Counted from the first letter of the stretch, positions 43,784 to 52,946 are shown. The stretch: 64,000 nt of DNA from Deferrisoma camini S3R1 (GCF_000526155.1 NZ_JAFN01000001.1:392824-456823); one strand, 5' to 3'. The notes: generated from the sequence alone by a model not told the origin. A program made the numbers and translations.

Positions 43784-45672
43784 GGGACCCGCCTCCTCGA
43801 CCGGATGCGCCGGCGGATCGCCCGGTGGGGGCACGCCTCGGCGCACAGCCCGCACCCCAGGCACCGGTCGGCGTCGATGCGGACCCCGGCCGAGCCGTCG
43901 CCGAGCTCCAGGGCCGGGCAGTTGACCGCCTCGAGGCACGAGGGCCGGCACCGGTCCGGGCCCACGCACCGGTCGGACCGCACCTGATACGGAATCACCA
44001 CCCGGGCCGTGGACCGGCGCACGCACGGCGCCTCGGCCACCACCACCTGCACCCCGGGGGATCGCAGGGCCGTGGCGAGCACCCGCGACAGCCGGCGGGT
44101 GAAGTAGGGCAACGTCTTGCGCACCCTTCGCACCCGGGCGGCCCGGGCGAGCTCCTCGATGCTCAGGGGCTGGGCAGGGGCTCCGGGGGTGGGGCGGTGT
44201 TGGGTGGGGGAGGGCTGGAACCCGGTCATGGCCGCGTGGTGGTTGTCGAGCACCAGCACGGTGAGCCGCACGTTCTTGCTGGCCGCGTTGAGCAGCGGCG
44301 GGATCCCCGCGTGGAAGAACGTGCTGTCCCCGATCACGGCCACCACCGGCGCGTCGACGCCGGCCCGCACGAACCCTTCGGCCACCGCGATGCTCGAGCC
44401 CATGGCCACCTCGGTCCGACACAGGTTGTGGGGCGGGTTCATGCCCAGGATGGTGCAGCCGATGTCGCCGGTGACGATCACGTCGTCCTTCCGGTACCCG
44501 GCCCGGGCGATGGCCCTCTCCAGCGCCACGTAGGCCGAGCGGTGGGGGCAGCCCGGGCAGAAGGTGAGAAGCCGGGGCGGCAGATCCGGCGGGGGGTCCA
44601 CCGGCCGGGGGGGGGCGCGGCGCTGGGGCTCCCGGTCCAGCAGGTGGTCCAGGGCGGCCGACACAACGTCCGGGTCCAGGTCGCCCACCTCGGGCGTGAG
44701 CCCTTGGCGCTTTCCGAGAATCCGGGGGGGGCGCGGCAACTCGGCCGCCAAGGACCGGACCCGCTCCTCGATCAGGGGATCGAGCTCCTCCACCACCAGC
44801 ACCCGCCGGCACCGGCTCAGAAGACCCAGGATCCGCTCCTCGGGCAGGGGGTGCACCACGGCGATCCGCAGCAGGTGGGGCCGCTCGGCCTCGGGCAGCC
44901 TCTCCACGGCCTCGGCCACGTAGCCCCACACCGAGGCCGGCGCGATCACGCCCACGTCCCGACGGCCCGGGACCTCCTGGTTCCACGGGTCCAGGAGCCT
45001 GGCGGCCTCGGCCATCCGGGCCAGGGCCTGCCGGTGCTGACGCCGGCACCGGGCCGCGCCGGCCTTCGTGTACCGGTCGATGTCGAACGGGACCCGGGGG
45101 GTGCGGCGGCCCCGTTCCGGGGGCTCGAGGGTCACCGGGCCCCAGGTGTAGGCCGTGGTGGTGGTGCCCCGGATCAGAACCGGGGTGCCGGCCGTCTCGG
45201 AGACCTCGAACGCGTGGCGGGCCATGCGGCGGGCCTCGTCGGGGTCTCCCGGCTCCAACATGGGCAGGAACGCCAACCGGGCGTAGAGCCGGCTGTCCTG
45301 CTCCACCATGCCGTAGTAGGCCCCGGGATCGTCGCCCACGTACACGACCAGACCCCCCACGGTGCCGGACGTGGCGACCGAGAGCAGGGTGTCGGAGGCC
45401 ACGTTGAGCCCCGACATCTTCATGGCCACGAAGCTGCGAAGACCGGCCCAGCTGTGGCCGGCCGCCACCTCCAGGGCCACCTTCTCGTTGACCGCCCACT
45501 CCACCGTCAGCTGTTCCGTGGCCTGGGCCAGCAGGTACTCGATGGCCGGGGTGGCGGGGGTGCCGGGGTAGCCGGTGGCCAGTCGGGCGCCGGCTTCGAG
45601 CACGCCCCGGGCGCACGCCTCCACGCCGAGCAGGGCCGACGGCGCCGGGGAAGAACCGGGGTCAAGGGACAA
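43780..45672 (-). CDS. iorA: Indolepyruvate ferredoxin oxidoreductase alpha subunit
   Basis: A 630-aa TPP- and iron-sulphur-dependent enzyme. N-terminal pyruvate-binding domain: GVLEAGARLATGYPGTPAT, VEWAVNEKVALEVAAGHSW and MKMSGLNVASD. TPP domain: FCPGCPHRSAYVALER and GDIGCTILGMNPPHNL, then VIGDSTFFHAGIPPLLNAA with the Mg/TPP Asp. C-terminal ferredoxin region: first Cys group CVGPDRCRPSC...NCP, modified from the canonical CxxCxxC, and a canonical CLGCGLCAEACPH. Length matches IorA. First gene of the iorAB operon; ATG 45672 has AAGGAG-like sequence upstream. Substrate (indolepyruvate, phenylpyruvate or hydroxyphenylpyruvate) cannot be set from sequence. Confidence 0.95.
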   Translation of the reverse strand: MSLDPGSSPAPSALLGVEACARGVLEAGARLATGYPGTPATPAIEYLLAQATEQLTVEWAVNEKVALEVAAGHSWAGLRSFVAMKMSGLNVASDTLLSVATSGTVGGLVVYVGDDPGAYYGMVEQDSRLYARLAFLPMLEPGDPDEARRMARHAFEVSETAGTPVLIRGTTTTAYTWGPVTLEPPERGRRTPRVPFDIDRYTKAGAARCRRQHRQALARMAEAARLLDPWNQEVPGRRDVGVIAPASVWGYVAEAVERLPEAERPHLLRIAVVHPLPEERILGLLSRCRRVLVVEELDPLIEERVRSLAAELPRPPRILGKRQGLTPEVGDLDPDVVSAALDHLLDREPQRRAPPRPVDPPPDLPPRLLTFCPGCPHRSAYVALERAIARAGYRKDDVIVTGDIGCTILGMNPPHNLCRTEVAMGSSIAVAEGFVRAGVDAPVVAVIGDSTFFHAGIPPLLNAASKNVRLTVLVLDNHHAAMTGFQPSPTQHRPTPGAPAQPLSIEELARAARVRRVRKTLPYFTRRLSRVLATALRSPGVQVVVAEAPCVRRSTARVVIPYQVRSDRCVGPDRCRPSCLEAVNCPALELGDGSAGVRIDADRCLGCGLCAEACPHRAIRRRIRSRRRVP

Positions 45673-45739
45673 GGAGCCTCACCTCCGATGGGTAGGCTGG
45701 CGAAAGGCGCCCTTAGGTAGCACAGCGGGGTTTTCCGGG

Positions 45740-46930
45740 TCAAACGCCGGCCGCCAGGCGCCGCACGTGGAACAGGGCTTGGTGGCAGGCCCGCTGGGCG
45801 TCGAAGGCGTCGCCCCGGAGGACCGGCAGCGACCGAACCCGCGCCCCAGGGGGGGCGGTCACCCCGATCCAGACCCGGTCGGCGGCCGCGGCCGGGACGA
45901 GCTCGTCCTCCCGGGCCACGCACACCCCCACGTCGGCCCGGAACCACCGGGCGGCCCGCCGGGCCACGGCGAGACAGCGCGCCTCGGGGGTCGGGCCGGC
46001 GGCCCGGATCCGGCCGGGCCCGAGCACCATGCCGCCCCGGAAGGCTGGGGCGCCGGTTCCGCGGAGCCACGACGCCAGGGTGCCGGCCGAGAACCCCTCG
46101 GCCACGGCCAGGGTCCATCCGGCGGCCTGCGCGGCCCGCAGGGCCACGACCGGGTGGGTCTCGTCGTCCGCGCCGAACACGAACTTGGCCAACCGGGCTC
46201 GGACCTCGGTCTCCACCCGGGCCAGGCGCTCCGCTGCCTCGTGCTCGGTCGCCCCCCGGGCGGTCAGCACCACCCGCACCTCCCCCGGCGAGGAGAGCAG
46301 CGCGACCTGGGCGGGCGACGAGCCGGCCATGAGGTCCCGGAGACGCTCGCCCACGGCGCTCTCCCCCAGCCCCGACAGCCGAAGCACCCGCGTGGTGGCC
46401 GCGCCCAGGCCCAGGCGCTCCCGCAGCCGGGGAAGGACCCAGGACCGGAACAGGTTCTTGAGCTCCCTGGGCACCCCCGGCAGGGCCACGACCCAGGCCC
46501 CGCGGAGCACCAAGGCGAATCCCGGCGCCGTGCCCCATGGGTTGGGGATCGGCTCGGCCCCTGCCGGGATCTCGGCTTGGACCCGGTTGGAAGGGGGCAT
46601 CTCGCTACCCAGCCGCTCGAAGACCCGGCGGACCTCCTCCAGCAGCTCGGGCCGCAGCTCCAGGGGCACGCCGGCGGCCCGGGCCACCCCGGCCCGGGTG
46701 CGGTCGTCCTCGGTGGGGCCGAGCCCCCCGCTCAAAAGGACCAGGTCGCCGGCGTCGGCGGCCCGGACCACGGCCTCGGCAATGGCTGCCTCGTCGTCGT
46801 CCACCACCCATTTGCGGGCCACCCTCACCCCCAGGGGGGCCAGGGCGCGGGCGAGCCAGGGGCCGTTGGTGTCGACCCAGCGGCCCAGGAGGAGTTCCGA
46901 ACCGATACAGACGAGTTCCGCGCGGGGCAT
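45740..46930 (-). CDS. cinA: CinA-family protein with altered deamidase site
   Basis: A 396-aa two-domain protein. Residues 1-170 form the MoCF/COG1058 domain (CIGSELLLGRWVDTNGPWL; LLSGGLGPTEDD; IPNPWGTAPGFAL), which in some CinA proteins is an ADP-ribose pyrophosphatase. The C-terminal PncC domain normally carries AESCTGG with the catalytic Ser; here the segment reads VAEGFSAGTLASWLRG, so the motif is substituted and deamidase activity is doubtful. Start ATG 46930 is set by the conserved N-terminus. It lies 67 bases upstream of iorA on the same strand reading away from it. Function may be reduced to the N-terminal activity. Confidence 0.88.
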   Translation of the reverse strand: MPRAELVCIGSELLLGRWVDTNGPWLARALAPLGVRVARKWVVDDDEAAIAEAVVRAADAGDLVLLSGGLGPTEDDRTRAGVARAAGVPLELRPELLEEVRRVFERLGSEMPPSNRVQAEIPAGAEPIPNPWGTAPGFALVLRGAWVVALPGVPRELKNLFRSWVLPRLRERLGLGAATTRVLRLSGLGESAVGERLRDLMAGSSPAQVALLSSPGEVRVVLTARGATEHEAAERLARVETEVRARLAKFVFGADDETHPVVALRAAQAAGWTLAVAEGFSAGTLASWLRGTGAPAFRGGMVLGPGRIRAAGPTPEARCLAVARRAARWFRADVGVCVAREDELVPAAAADRVWIGVTAPPGARVRSLPVLRGDAFDAQRACHQALFHVRRLAAGV

Positions 46931-47082
46931 GGGTTTCGCGGGTCCTCCGAAGGGGGGCGGCTCCCGGCTGCGGGCGGAAGCCGCCTGGCGATGTGCCCGA
47001 CAGCATGCTAGCATGGGTTGCGACCCCCGGGCGAACGCCGCCCGGGCGACCCCCCCCGGCTCCCGGGGAACGGAACGGCGAC

Positions 47083-47391
47083 ATGGCGGGCAAGGTGGTG
47101 TACGTGGACTTTCGCAAGCGGGGGCAGCCCCGATCCGGGTTCGGGGGCGGACCCCGGTTCGTGTTCGCCGTGTTCCTGGTGGTCCTCCTGCTCGAGTTGC
47201 TCGTCGTGGCCGCCTGGCATCCGGCCAGCATCGGGTCGGCGTTCTTCGGGCCGACCGTCATCGCCGTGGCCGTGGTGGTCACGGTGGGGGTGCGCCGGCT
47301 CACCGCCCGGTACCAGGTGCGGCGGTTGTACCGTTCCACCCTGGGCCGCGCCGCCCCCCGCCGGGGGAGCTCGGACCGCACCCTCCATTGA
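47083..47391 (+). CDS. Small membrane protein, two predicted transmembrane helices
   Basis: A 102-aa protein I do not recognise. A short basic N-terminus (VVYVDFRKRGQPRSGF) precedes two hydrophobic helices at about 27-47 (FVFAVFLVVLLLELLVVAAW) and 53-70 (FFGPTVIAVAVVVTVGV), then a strongly basic tail of 30 residues, so both ends are probably cytoplasmic. ATG 47083 is the only reasonable start, though its ribosome binding site is weak. It is 29 bases before the LOG-family gene and probably in the same transcript. Codon use is similar to neighbours. A possible extended -10 (TGCTAGCAT, 47006-47014) lies upstream. Confidence 0.65.
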   Translation: MAGKVVYVDFRKRGQPRSGFGGGPRFVFAVFLVVLLLELLVVAAWHPASIGSAFFGPTVIAVAVVVTVGVRRLTARYQVRRLYRSTLGRAAPRRGSSDRTLH

Positions 47392-47420
47392 CCACTCCCC
47401 GACCGCATCCCCGGAAAACC

Positions 47421-48458
47421 ATGCCGCAACCCCTTCGCTTCTCTCGGACCAACGGGCCGGTGGACGACGCCATCGACCGTCTGATCGACCTGGTGGGCCC
47501 CGTGCATCACCCGGACCTCGTGAGGGAGATGATCCTGGCCGCCCTGAAGGCGGGGCAGGAGACCTCGGACCGGGGAGATCTGCGCCTCATGAACATCAGT
47601 CTCAAGGAGATGCGGTTCACCTCGAAGGTGTTCGGCCCGTACCGGGGGGTGCGCAAGGTGACGGTGTTCGGGTCGGCCCGCACGAGGCCCCAGGAGCCCA
47701 TCTACGCGATGGCGCGTGAGTTCGGCCGGGCCTTGGCCCGGGCGGGCTACATGGTGATCACGGGCGGTGGGCCGGGAATCATGCAGGCGGCCCACGAGGG
47801 GGCCGGACCGGAGATGTCGTTCGGCGTGAACATCCGGCTTCCGTTCGAGCAGCGGCCGAACCCGGTCATCGAGAAGACCCCCCGCCTGATCACCTACCAC
47901 TACTTCTTCAACCGGAAGGTGGCGTTCCTCAAGGAGGCCCATGCGGTCGCCCTGTTCCCCGGAGGGTTCGGCACCCTGGACGAGGCCATGGAGACCCTCA
48001 CCCTGGTGCAGACCGGCAAACAGCCGCCCATCCCCCTGGTCCTGATCGACGAGCCGGGGGGTACCTACTGGGACCGCTGGATCCGGTTCTTCGAGCGGGA
48101 GCTCCTGGGCGACGGGTACATCAGCCCCAGCGACCTCCTTCTGTTCCAGCGGGCGGGATCCGTGGAGGACGCCCTGGGGATCATCCAGAGGTTCTATCGC
48201 CGGTACCACAGCCTTCGGTACGTGAACGGCCGGCTGGTGCTGCGGCTGACCGAGCCGCTGCCGGCCGGAGCGGTGGAGCGGCTGACCCGGGAGTTCGCCG
48301 AGATTCTGACGCCGGGTGGCACGATCACCCCCTCGGGGGCCCTGCCCCAGGAGGCGGACGAGCCCGAGATCCACCACCTTCCCCGCCTGGTCGTGGATTT
48401 CGTGAAGCGGGACTTCGGCCTGCTCCGGAAGATGATCGACCGGATCAACGGGTTCTGA
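47421..48458 (+). CDS. LOG-family protein (TIGR00730-like Rossmann fold), long form
   Basis: A 345-aa cytosolic protein. The core (about 75-255) holds the lysine-decarboxylase-like nucleotide fold: VTVFGSARTRPQEP, VITGGGPGIMQAAHEGA and ALFPGGFGTLDEAMETLTLVQ, giving the PGGxGTxxE active-site motif of cytokinin riboside 5'-monophosphate phosphoribohydrolases and related nucleotide 5'-monophosphate nucleosidases. Extra N-terminal helices (about 70 aa) and a C-terminal extension of about 90 aa, ending FGLLRKMIDRINGF, make it longer than plant-type LOG (about 200 aa). Start ATG 47421. It is followed after one base by a penicillin-binding protein gene, implying co-transcription. Substrate is uncertain. 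Confidence 0.88.
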   Translation: MPQPLRFSRTNGPVDDAIDRLIDLVGPVHHPDLVREMILAALKAGQETSDRGDLRLMNISLKEMRFTSKVFGPYRGVRKVTVFGSARTRPQEPIYAMAREFGRALARAGYMVITGGGPGIMQAAHEGAGPEMSFGVNIRLPFEQRPNPVIEKTPRLITYHYFFNRKVAFLKEAHAVALFPGGFGTLDEAMETLTLVQTGKQPPIPLVLIDEPGGTYWDRWIRFFERELLGDGYISPSDLLLFQRAGSVEDALGIIQRFYRRYHSLRYVNGRLVLRLTEPLPAGAVERLTREFAEILTPGGTITPSGALPQEADEPEIHHLPRLVVDFVKRDFGLLRKMIDRINGF

Positions 48459-48459
48459 G

Positions 48460-49716
48460 ATGGACTGGTGGTCCGATCTGGAGCGGCACGCCCGCCAGCG
48501 TCGCCGCCGCAAGCGTAGGTGGGCGGCCGCGGCGTTCGCGGGGATCGTGCTGGCCGGCCTGGGGGGGATGTGGCTGGCCCCGCGCTTCGAGACCCCCGGC
48601 CCGAGCCCCCGGCCCGAGCCGCCTCCGGTGGTCTCGACGTGCCGCGACGTGCTGTGCCGGATCTCCTGGCCCTCCCCCCGCTGGGACGAGGGCGAGGGGG
48701 TGTACGAGCAGTGGGTGGCCGGCCACCGGGTGGTGTACACCCTGGAACGGGAGCTCCAGGAGGAGGCCCTGGCCGTGTTCCAGAGGTACCGGGTGCCCTA
48801 CGGCGCGTTCGTGGCCGTGGACCCCGCAACCGGCCGCATCCTGGCCCTGGCCGAGTACTCCCGCCAGGAGCCCGGTCTCAACGACTTTTGCCGCCGGGCC
48901 ACGTACCCGGCGGCGAGCCTGATCAAGGTGATCACCGCCTGCGCGGCCCTGGAGACCGGAAAGGTCTCGCCGACGACCCGGGTCCGGTTCGAGGGGAGCC
49001 CGTACCGGCTCTATCCGCGCAAGATCTCGCCCTCCAACCGGTGGAGGGAGAACAACGTGCACACCCTGGCCGAGGCCCTGGCCCTGTCGAACAACGTGGT
49101 GTTCGGAAAGGTGGGCGCCGACGTGGTGGGGAGCCGGCGGCTCCAGAAGGCCCTGGAGGCGTTCGGCTTCAACCGGGAGATCCCCTTCGACTTTCCGCTC
49201 CAGCCCAGCCGCGCCACGGTGCCCGAGGATCGCTACCCCCTGGCCCGAACCGCGGCGGGGTTCGGCGAGGTCTACCTGAGCCCGGTGCACGCGGCCCTGA
49301 TCGCGGCCGCCGTGGGCAACGGGGGGGTGATGATGCGGCCGTACGTGGTGGACCGGATCGAGGACGCCGGGGGCGAGGTGGTGTACCGGGCCTCGCCGGC
49401 GCCCTGGCGCCGGGCGGCGCCCCAGGCGGTGGCCCGCGAGGTGGCCCGGATGATGCGTCGGACCGTGACCCGGGGCACCTCGGCCAAGGTGTTCTACCGC
49501 TACGCCCGGCGGCTCCGCAGGGAGGTGGGCGTGGCGGGCAAGACCGGCAGCCTCACCGGCGACGACCCCCCGGGCAAGTACGAGTGGTTCATCGGGTTCG
49601 CCCCGGTCGACCGGCCGCAGATCGCGGTGGCGAGCCTGGTGGTGAACCAGGAGCTCTGGCACATCAAGGGGACCTACGTGGCCCAGGCCGTGATGAAAGA
49701 GTTCTTCGGGATGTGA
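48460..49716 (+). CDS. Penicillin-binding protein transpeptidase domain protein
   Basis: A 418-aa inner-membrane enzyme with one N-terminal membrane anchor (about 24-41) and a periplasmic transpeptidase domain. The three active-site motifs are present: SxxK as ASLIK near residue 152, SxN as SNN near 210, and KTG as GKTGSLTG near 362. Between the anchor and the catalytic domain is only a short region (VDPATGRILALAEYS), with no dimerisation or glycosyltransferase domain, so it is smaller than class B PBPs such as FtsI and nearer to the short PbpA-like or BlaR-type group. It should cross-link or modify peptidoglycan. It begins one base after the LOG gene. Confidence 0.9.
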   Translation: MDWWSDLERHARQRRRRKRRWAAAAFAGIVLAGLGGMWLAPRFETPGPSPRPEPPPVVSTCRDVLCRISWPSPRWDEGEGVYEQWVAGHRVVYTLERELQEEALAVFQRYRVPYGAFVAVDPATGRILALAEYSRQEPGLNDFCRRATYPAASLIKVITACAALETGKVSPTTRVRFEGSPYRLYPRKISPSNRWRENNVHTLAEALALSNNVVFGKVGADVVGSRRLQKALEAFGFNREIPFDFPLQPSRATVPEDRYPLARTAAGFGEVYLSPVHAALIAAAVGNGGVMMRPYVVDRIEDAGGEVVYRASPAPWRRAAPQAVAREVARMMRRTVTRGTSAKVFYRYARRLRREVGVAGKTGSLTGDDPPGKYEWFIGFAPVDRPQIAVASLVVNQELWHIKGTYVAQAVMKEFFGM

Positions 49717-49719
49717 GCC

Positions 49720-50250
49720 ATGGCAAAGGCTGAGGGGAGGGAGCCGAGGCCCTCCATCGAGATCCGGGAGATGGAGATCGACGACCTGGCCGCCGTGTAC
49801 CACCTGGGGGAGAGGGTGTTCACGGCCGAGGTGCCGAACCTCTACCGCACCTGGGACGAGTACGAGGTCACCGGGCTGTTCCACACCGAGTCCGACCTGT
49901 GTCTCGTGGCCGAGGACCGCAGGACCGGGACGATGGCCGGGTTCGCCATGGGCACCACGGTGTCGAAGCCCCGGTCGGCCTGGACGTACGGGTACCTGGT
50001 CTGGATGGCGGTGGACCCCAGCTACCAGAAGGGCAGGGTGGGGGAGAGGCTGGTGCAGCGGTTGGCCGAGCGCATGGCCGACCACGGGGTGCGGATCCTC
50101 ATGGTCGACACCGACGCCAACAACGACGCAGCGCTGCGGTTCTTCGAGTCGCTGGGGTTTGAGCAGCCCCGGCCGCACGTGTTCCTGAGCATGAACCTCG
50201 ACGAGCTGCGGGAGCAGCGCAAAAGGCGAAGGAGCCATGGAATCCGGTGA
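49720..50250 (+). CDS. GNAT family N-acetyltransferase
   Basis: A 176-aa acetyltransferase. The acetyl-CoA motif is VDPSYQKGRVGERLVQRLAE near residues 98-117 and the second conserved region is VDTDANNDAALRFFESLGFEQ. N-terminal strand IEIREMEIDDLAAVYHLGERVF is typical of the fold. Substrate unknown; the following M20 hydrolase, with a 14-base overlap, suggests the two act on a common metabolite or peptide. Starts 3 bases after the PBP stop in the same probable operon. Confidence 0.88.
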   Translation: MAKAEGREPRPSIEIREMEIDDLAAVYHLGERVFTAEVPNLYRTWDEYEVTGLFHTESDLCLVAEDRRTGTMAGFAMGTTVSKPRSAWTYGYLVWMAVDPSYQKGRVGERLVQRLAERMADHGVRILMVDTDANNDAALRFFESLGFEQPRPHVFLSMNLDELREQRKRRRSHGIR

Positions 50251-51319
50251 GATCCGGGAGGAGCGGCTGCGGGAGCTGTTCTGGTCGTTGGTGGAGATCT
50301 ACAGCCCCTCCGGAAAGGAGGAGGCGGCCCTGGCGTACCTCGAGGAGTTCCTGTCCGAGCAGGGCTGCCCCTACGGGGTGCAGCCGGTGGACGAGGACCG
50401 GTACAACCTGCTCCTGGGCGATCCGGAAGCCGCCGTGGTGCTGGTGGGGCACGTGGACACGGTGGACGCGTGGGACCTGGAGGACTACGGCCCCCGGGAT
50501 CTCGGCGGGGGCTGGATCGGCGGGCTGGGCACGGCCGACATGAAGGGGGGGTGCGCCGCCATCCTGGAGGCGTACCTGTGCCTGCGTGCCCAGGGCCAGG
50601 GCCGGAAGGTGGGTGTGGCCCTGGTGGTGGGCGAGGAGGAGGACGGAGACGGCGCCGCTGCGTTCCTGGGCGAGTTCCGGCCGGGTCGGGCGGTGGTGGG
50701 GGAGCCCACCGATCTGGCCCTTTGCACCGGACACTACGGGTACCTGGAGGTGGAAATCTCGGCCGAGGGCCGACGGGCCCACGCCAGCGTGCCCGAGCGG
50801 GGCCGCAACGCGGCCGAACGGCTTCTGACCGGCTTGACCGCCCTCATGGGGGCCTCCGAGTTCTCGGGGGCCGGGGCCGACGCTCCCGTCCTGAACATCC
50901 GGCATCTCGAAACGGCCAACCCGGGATTCGCCGTGCCGGCCCGGGCGGTGGCGTGGGCCGACATCCACGTGCCGCCCGGCGTGGACCTGGGGCGGGTGCG
51001 GGCCGCCGTGCTGCGGGCCCTGGCCGGCACGGACGGCCTGCGGGTGGATTTCGAGACCGAGGACCCCGGCTACTCCCTGCCGGCAGACGACCCCTTGGTG
51101 GGGGTGTTTCGCCGGGTGGGGGGCGAGGCGGTGGGGGTGTTCCGGAGCCACAGCGACGCCAACCGGTTCCACCGGTGCGGGGTGCCCACGTTCGTCCTGG
51201 GGCCCGGCAGCCTGGAGTTCGCCCACGCCGAGGAGGAGCGGGTCCGGTGGGGCCAGGTCGTGGAGGCGGCCCGGTTCTATCGGGACCTGTGCCGCGGGGT
51301 GCTGGAATCTTGCGCGTAG
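50237..51319 (+). CDS. M20 family metallohydrolase (ArgE/DapE/LysK-like)
   Basis: A 360-aa zinc hydrolase. Metal ligands appear as GHVDTVDAW near residue 73, GLGTADMKGGCAA near 97, the catalytic EEEDGD near 135, and GEPTDLALCTGHYGYLEV near 155; the lid domain holds GRRAHASVP. The C-terminal His is in FAHAEEERV near 337. The GEPTxL plus short length is closest to [LysW]-lysine/ornithine hydrolase and acetylornithine deacetylase types. No other lysine or arginine genes adjoin. ATG 50237 has AAGGAG and overlaps the GNAT gene, indicating coupling. Confidence 0.9.
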   Translation: MESGEIREERLRELFWSLVEIYSPSGKEEAALAYLEEFLSEQGCPYGVQPVDEDRYNLLLGDPEAAVVLVGHVDTVDAWDLEDYGPRDLGGGWIGGLGTADMKGGCAAILEAYLCLRAQGQGRKVGVALVVGEEEDGDGAAAFLGEFRPGRAVVGEPTDLALCTGHYGYLEVEISAEGRRAHASVPERGRNAAERLLTGLTALMGASEFSGAGADAPVLNIRHLETANPGFAVPARAVAWADIHVPPGVDLGRVRAAVLRALAGTDGLRVDFETEDPGYSLPADDPLVGVFRRVGGEAVGVFRSHSDANRFHRCGVPTFVLGPGSLEFAHAEEERVRWGQVVEAARFYRDLCRGVLESCA

Positions 51320-51325
51320 TCGGGG

Positions 51326-51413
51326 GGCTGGTAGGCTGGAGATCGATGTCGTCCCGCGGGTCATCGCCTTTCGACCAGCGACCGACGACCAACGACCGAA
51401 GACCGACGACCGA
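51326..51413. repeat. Octamer pair and six-unit heptamer array
   Basis: GGCTGGTA and GGCTGGAG at 51326-51341, then CGACCAG, CGACCGA, CGACCAA, CGACCGA, AGACCGA, CGACCGA at 51372-51413. The latter ends with AGTACTA. Located between the M20 hydrolase stop and the acidic small protein start. Confidence 0.88.
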
Positions 51414-51473
51414 AGTACTATCCGTACCCCACCGGTGGAATGTGGGCCGGGGAGCCGGCCGGAAGGACGTGAG

Positions 51474-51851
51474 ATGACCGAGGAAGTGATGCTCTACGAC
51501 GTGGAGGAGGCCGCCCGGGAGGTCGCCGAGCGAACCGGTCTGGCAGTGGAGGCGGTGGAGGAGATCCTGGAGGCCGACTTCCTGTTCCACTGCGCCCTGG
51601 GGGTGTACGAGATCCCGGACGACGACGAGGGCCAGGAGTTCATGGACGAGGTGCGAAAGCTGCAGCAGGCCCACGCGGACCTGGTGCCCCCGGCGGGCAG
51701 CGACCTGGACGGCATCGAGGACCTGGAGGACCGGTTGGTCACCTTCGCCGCCCGGTTGACCGGCGCCGAGCCCGCCACCATCGAGGAGGTGCTCGACGAG
51801 CACATCCTCTATCTGGAGGAGAAGGGGTTCATCGAGCCCGAGGAGGACTGA
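51474..51851 (+). CDS. Small acidic protein of unknown function
   Basis: A 125-aa, strongly acidic, mainly helical protein that I do not recognise. It begins MTEEVMLYDVEEAAREVAE and contains an EEILEADFLFHCALGVYEIPDD segment and a terminal EEVLDEHILYLEEKGFIEP helix. No Cys pair, membrane segment or nucleotide motif. The ATG at 51474 follows GGAAGGA at good spacing. It converges with the PP-loop gene, 39 bases apart. Composition (many Glu/Asp, few Lys) suggests a soluble regulator or adaptor. Confidence 0.72.
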   Translation: MTEEVMLYDVEEAAREVAERTGLAVEAVEEILEADFLFHCALGVYEIPDDDEGQEFMDEVRKLQQAHADLVPPAGSDLDGIEDLEDRLVTFAARLTGAEPATIEEVLDEHILYLEEKGFIEPEED

Positions 51852-51890
51852 CCCCCCGAGGCCGAAGGAAAGGGGGGGGCGGGCCGACCC

Positions 51891-52934
51891 TCAGCCCGCC
51901 CCCGCGCTGCAGGCCTTGCCGCTCGCCTGCGGGTGGTGGCCGATCCGCAGCTCCAGCAGCTCGGGGTCGGCCAGCGGTCCTTCCACCGCGAGGGTGTCCA
52001 CCTGCTCCCCCCTCTGGGCCCTGATGGTCCCGCGGTCCCGGTGGGCGTAACGCAGGAGGATCCGTCCCACGGTCTGGAGATCCTCCGGGGTGGGGGCCTC
52101 CCGAAGCAAAGCGTACGGCCCCTTGAAGTCGTCGCCGCGCACGAGCACGTCTTCGTCCCGCGCCCCCCGTTCCAGCCCCTCGTTCTCCCCCTGGTTCCGG
52201 CCCACCACCACCTTGAGCCCCGGCCGGATCCGGAAGTGCCGACCGGTGCGCAGGAGCCGCACGTCGGCCAGGTCGTAGTCGGGCTTGTGCTCGAACAGGT
52301 CCTTGAGCTTGGCGGCGAAGTCCGGGTCGGTGAGCAGGCACCCCCCTGCCGGGCACGGGTAGTCCGTCACGCCCAGATCGGCCGCCAGGCGGATCTGCTC
52401 CTTGCGGGACCGGCCCCGGATGGCCAGGAGCTTCTCCCGGTCGACCCAACCCTCCTTCTCGGGGATCGTGGGCTCGAAATGGTGTGCCGAAAGGGGGCGC
52501 AGCACCAGGCCCTCGGTGCCGCTCTCGCGCTCGATCAGCTTCAGGATCGGGCGGCGCTGGCTCATGGGGCGCTGCCCCAACACCTCGCCGGTCACGAGGA
52601 ACCGCGCCCCCTCCTCCTCCATGAGCTCCCGGGCTTCCCGGTGCATGAAGATCCGGCAGTCGATGCAGGGGTTCAGTCCCCGCCCGTACCCGTGCTTGGG
52701 GTTCTCCACGATCTTCAGGTACTCCATGCCCTTGTACCGCACCCGGATCGGGATCCCGAACTCCCGGGCCACCCGCAGGGCCTCGTGCTTACACGAGCTC
52801 GTCTTGGCCGTGCAGTTGCAGAAGGGGGTCATGAAGTTGAGGGCTACGACCTCGATGCCCTGGTCCAGCATCATCTTCACGGCCAGGGTCGAGTCGAGCC
52901 CGCCCGAGAGCAGAGCGATCGCTTTCACCGACAT
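51891..52934 (-). CDS. PP-loop ATP pyrophosphatase, tRNA thiolation-like
   Basis: A 347-aa protein. The PP-loop is ALLSGGLDSTLAVKM near residues 7-21, followed by FCNCTAKTSSCKHEA, NPCIDCRIFMHREA near 88 and FLVTGEVLGQRPMSQRR near 112. CPAGGCLLTDPDFA near 190 supplies further Cys. This arrangement of adenylation loop plus clustered Cys is that of sulphur-transferring tRNA modification enzymes related to MnmA/ThiI, often labelled thiouridylase-like in deltaproteobacteria; the exact nucleoside is unknown. C-terminal domain (about 230-347) is beta-rich and ends in a Cys-containing tail. ATG 52934 fits family N-termini. Confidence 0.85.
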   Translation of the reverse strand: MSVKAIALLSGGLDSTLAVKMMLDQGIEVVALNFMTPFCNCTAKTSSCKHEALRVAREFGIPIRVRYKGMEYLKIVENPKHGYGRGLNPCIDCRIFMHREARELMEEEGARFLVTGEVLGQRPMSQRRPILKLIERESGTEGLVLRPLSAHHFEPTIPEKEGWVDREKLLAIRGRSRKEQIRLAADLGVTDYPCPAGGCLLTDPDFAAKLKDLFEHKPDYDLADVRLLRTGRHFRIRPGLKVVVGRNQGENEGLERGARDEDVLVRGDDFKGPYALLREAPTPEDLQTVGRILLRYAHRDRGTIRAQRGEQVDTLAVEGPLADPELLELRIGHHPQASGKACSAGAG

Positions 52935-52946
52935 GGGTCGCCTCCG

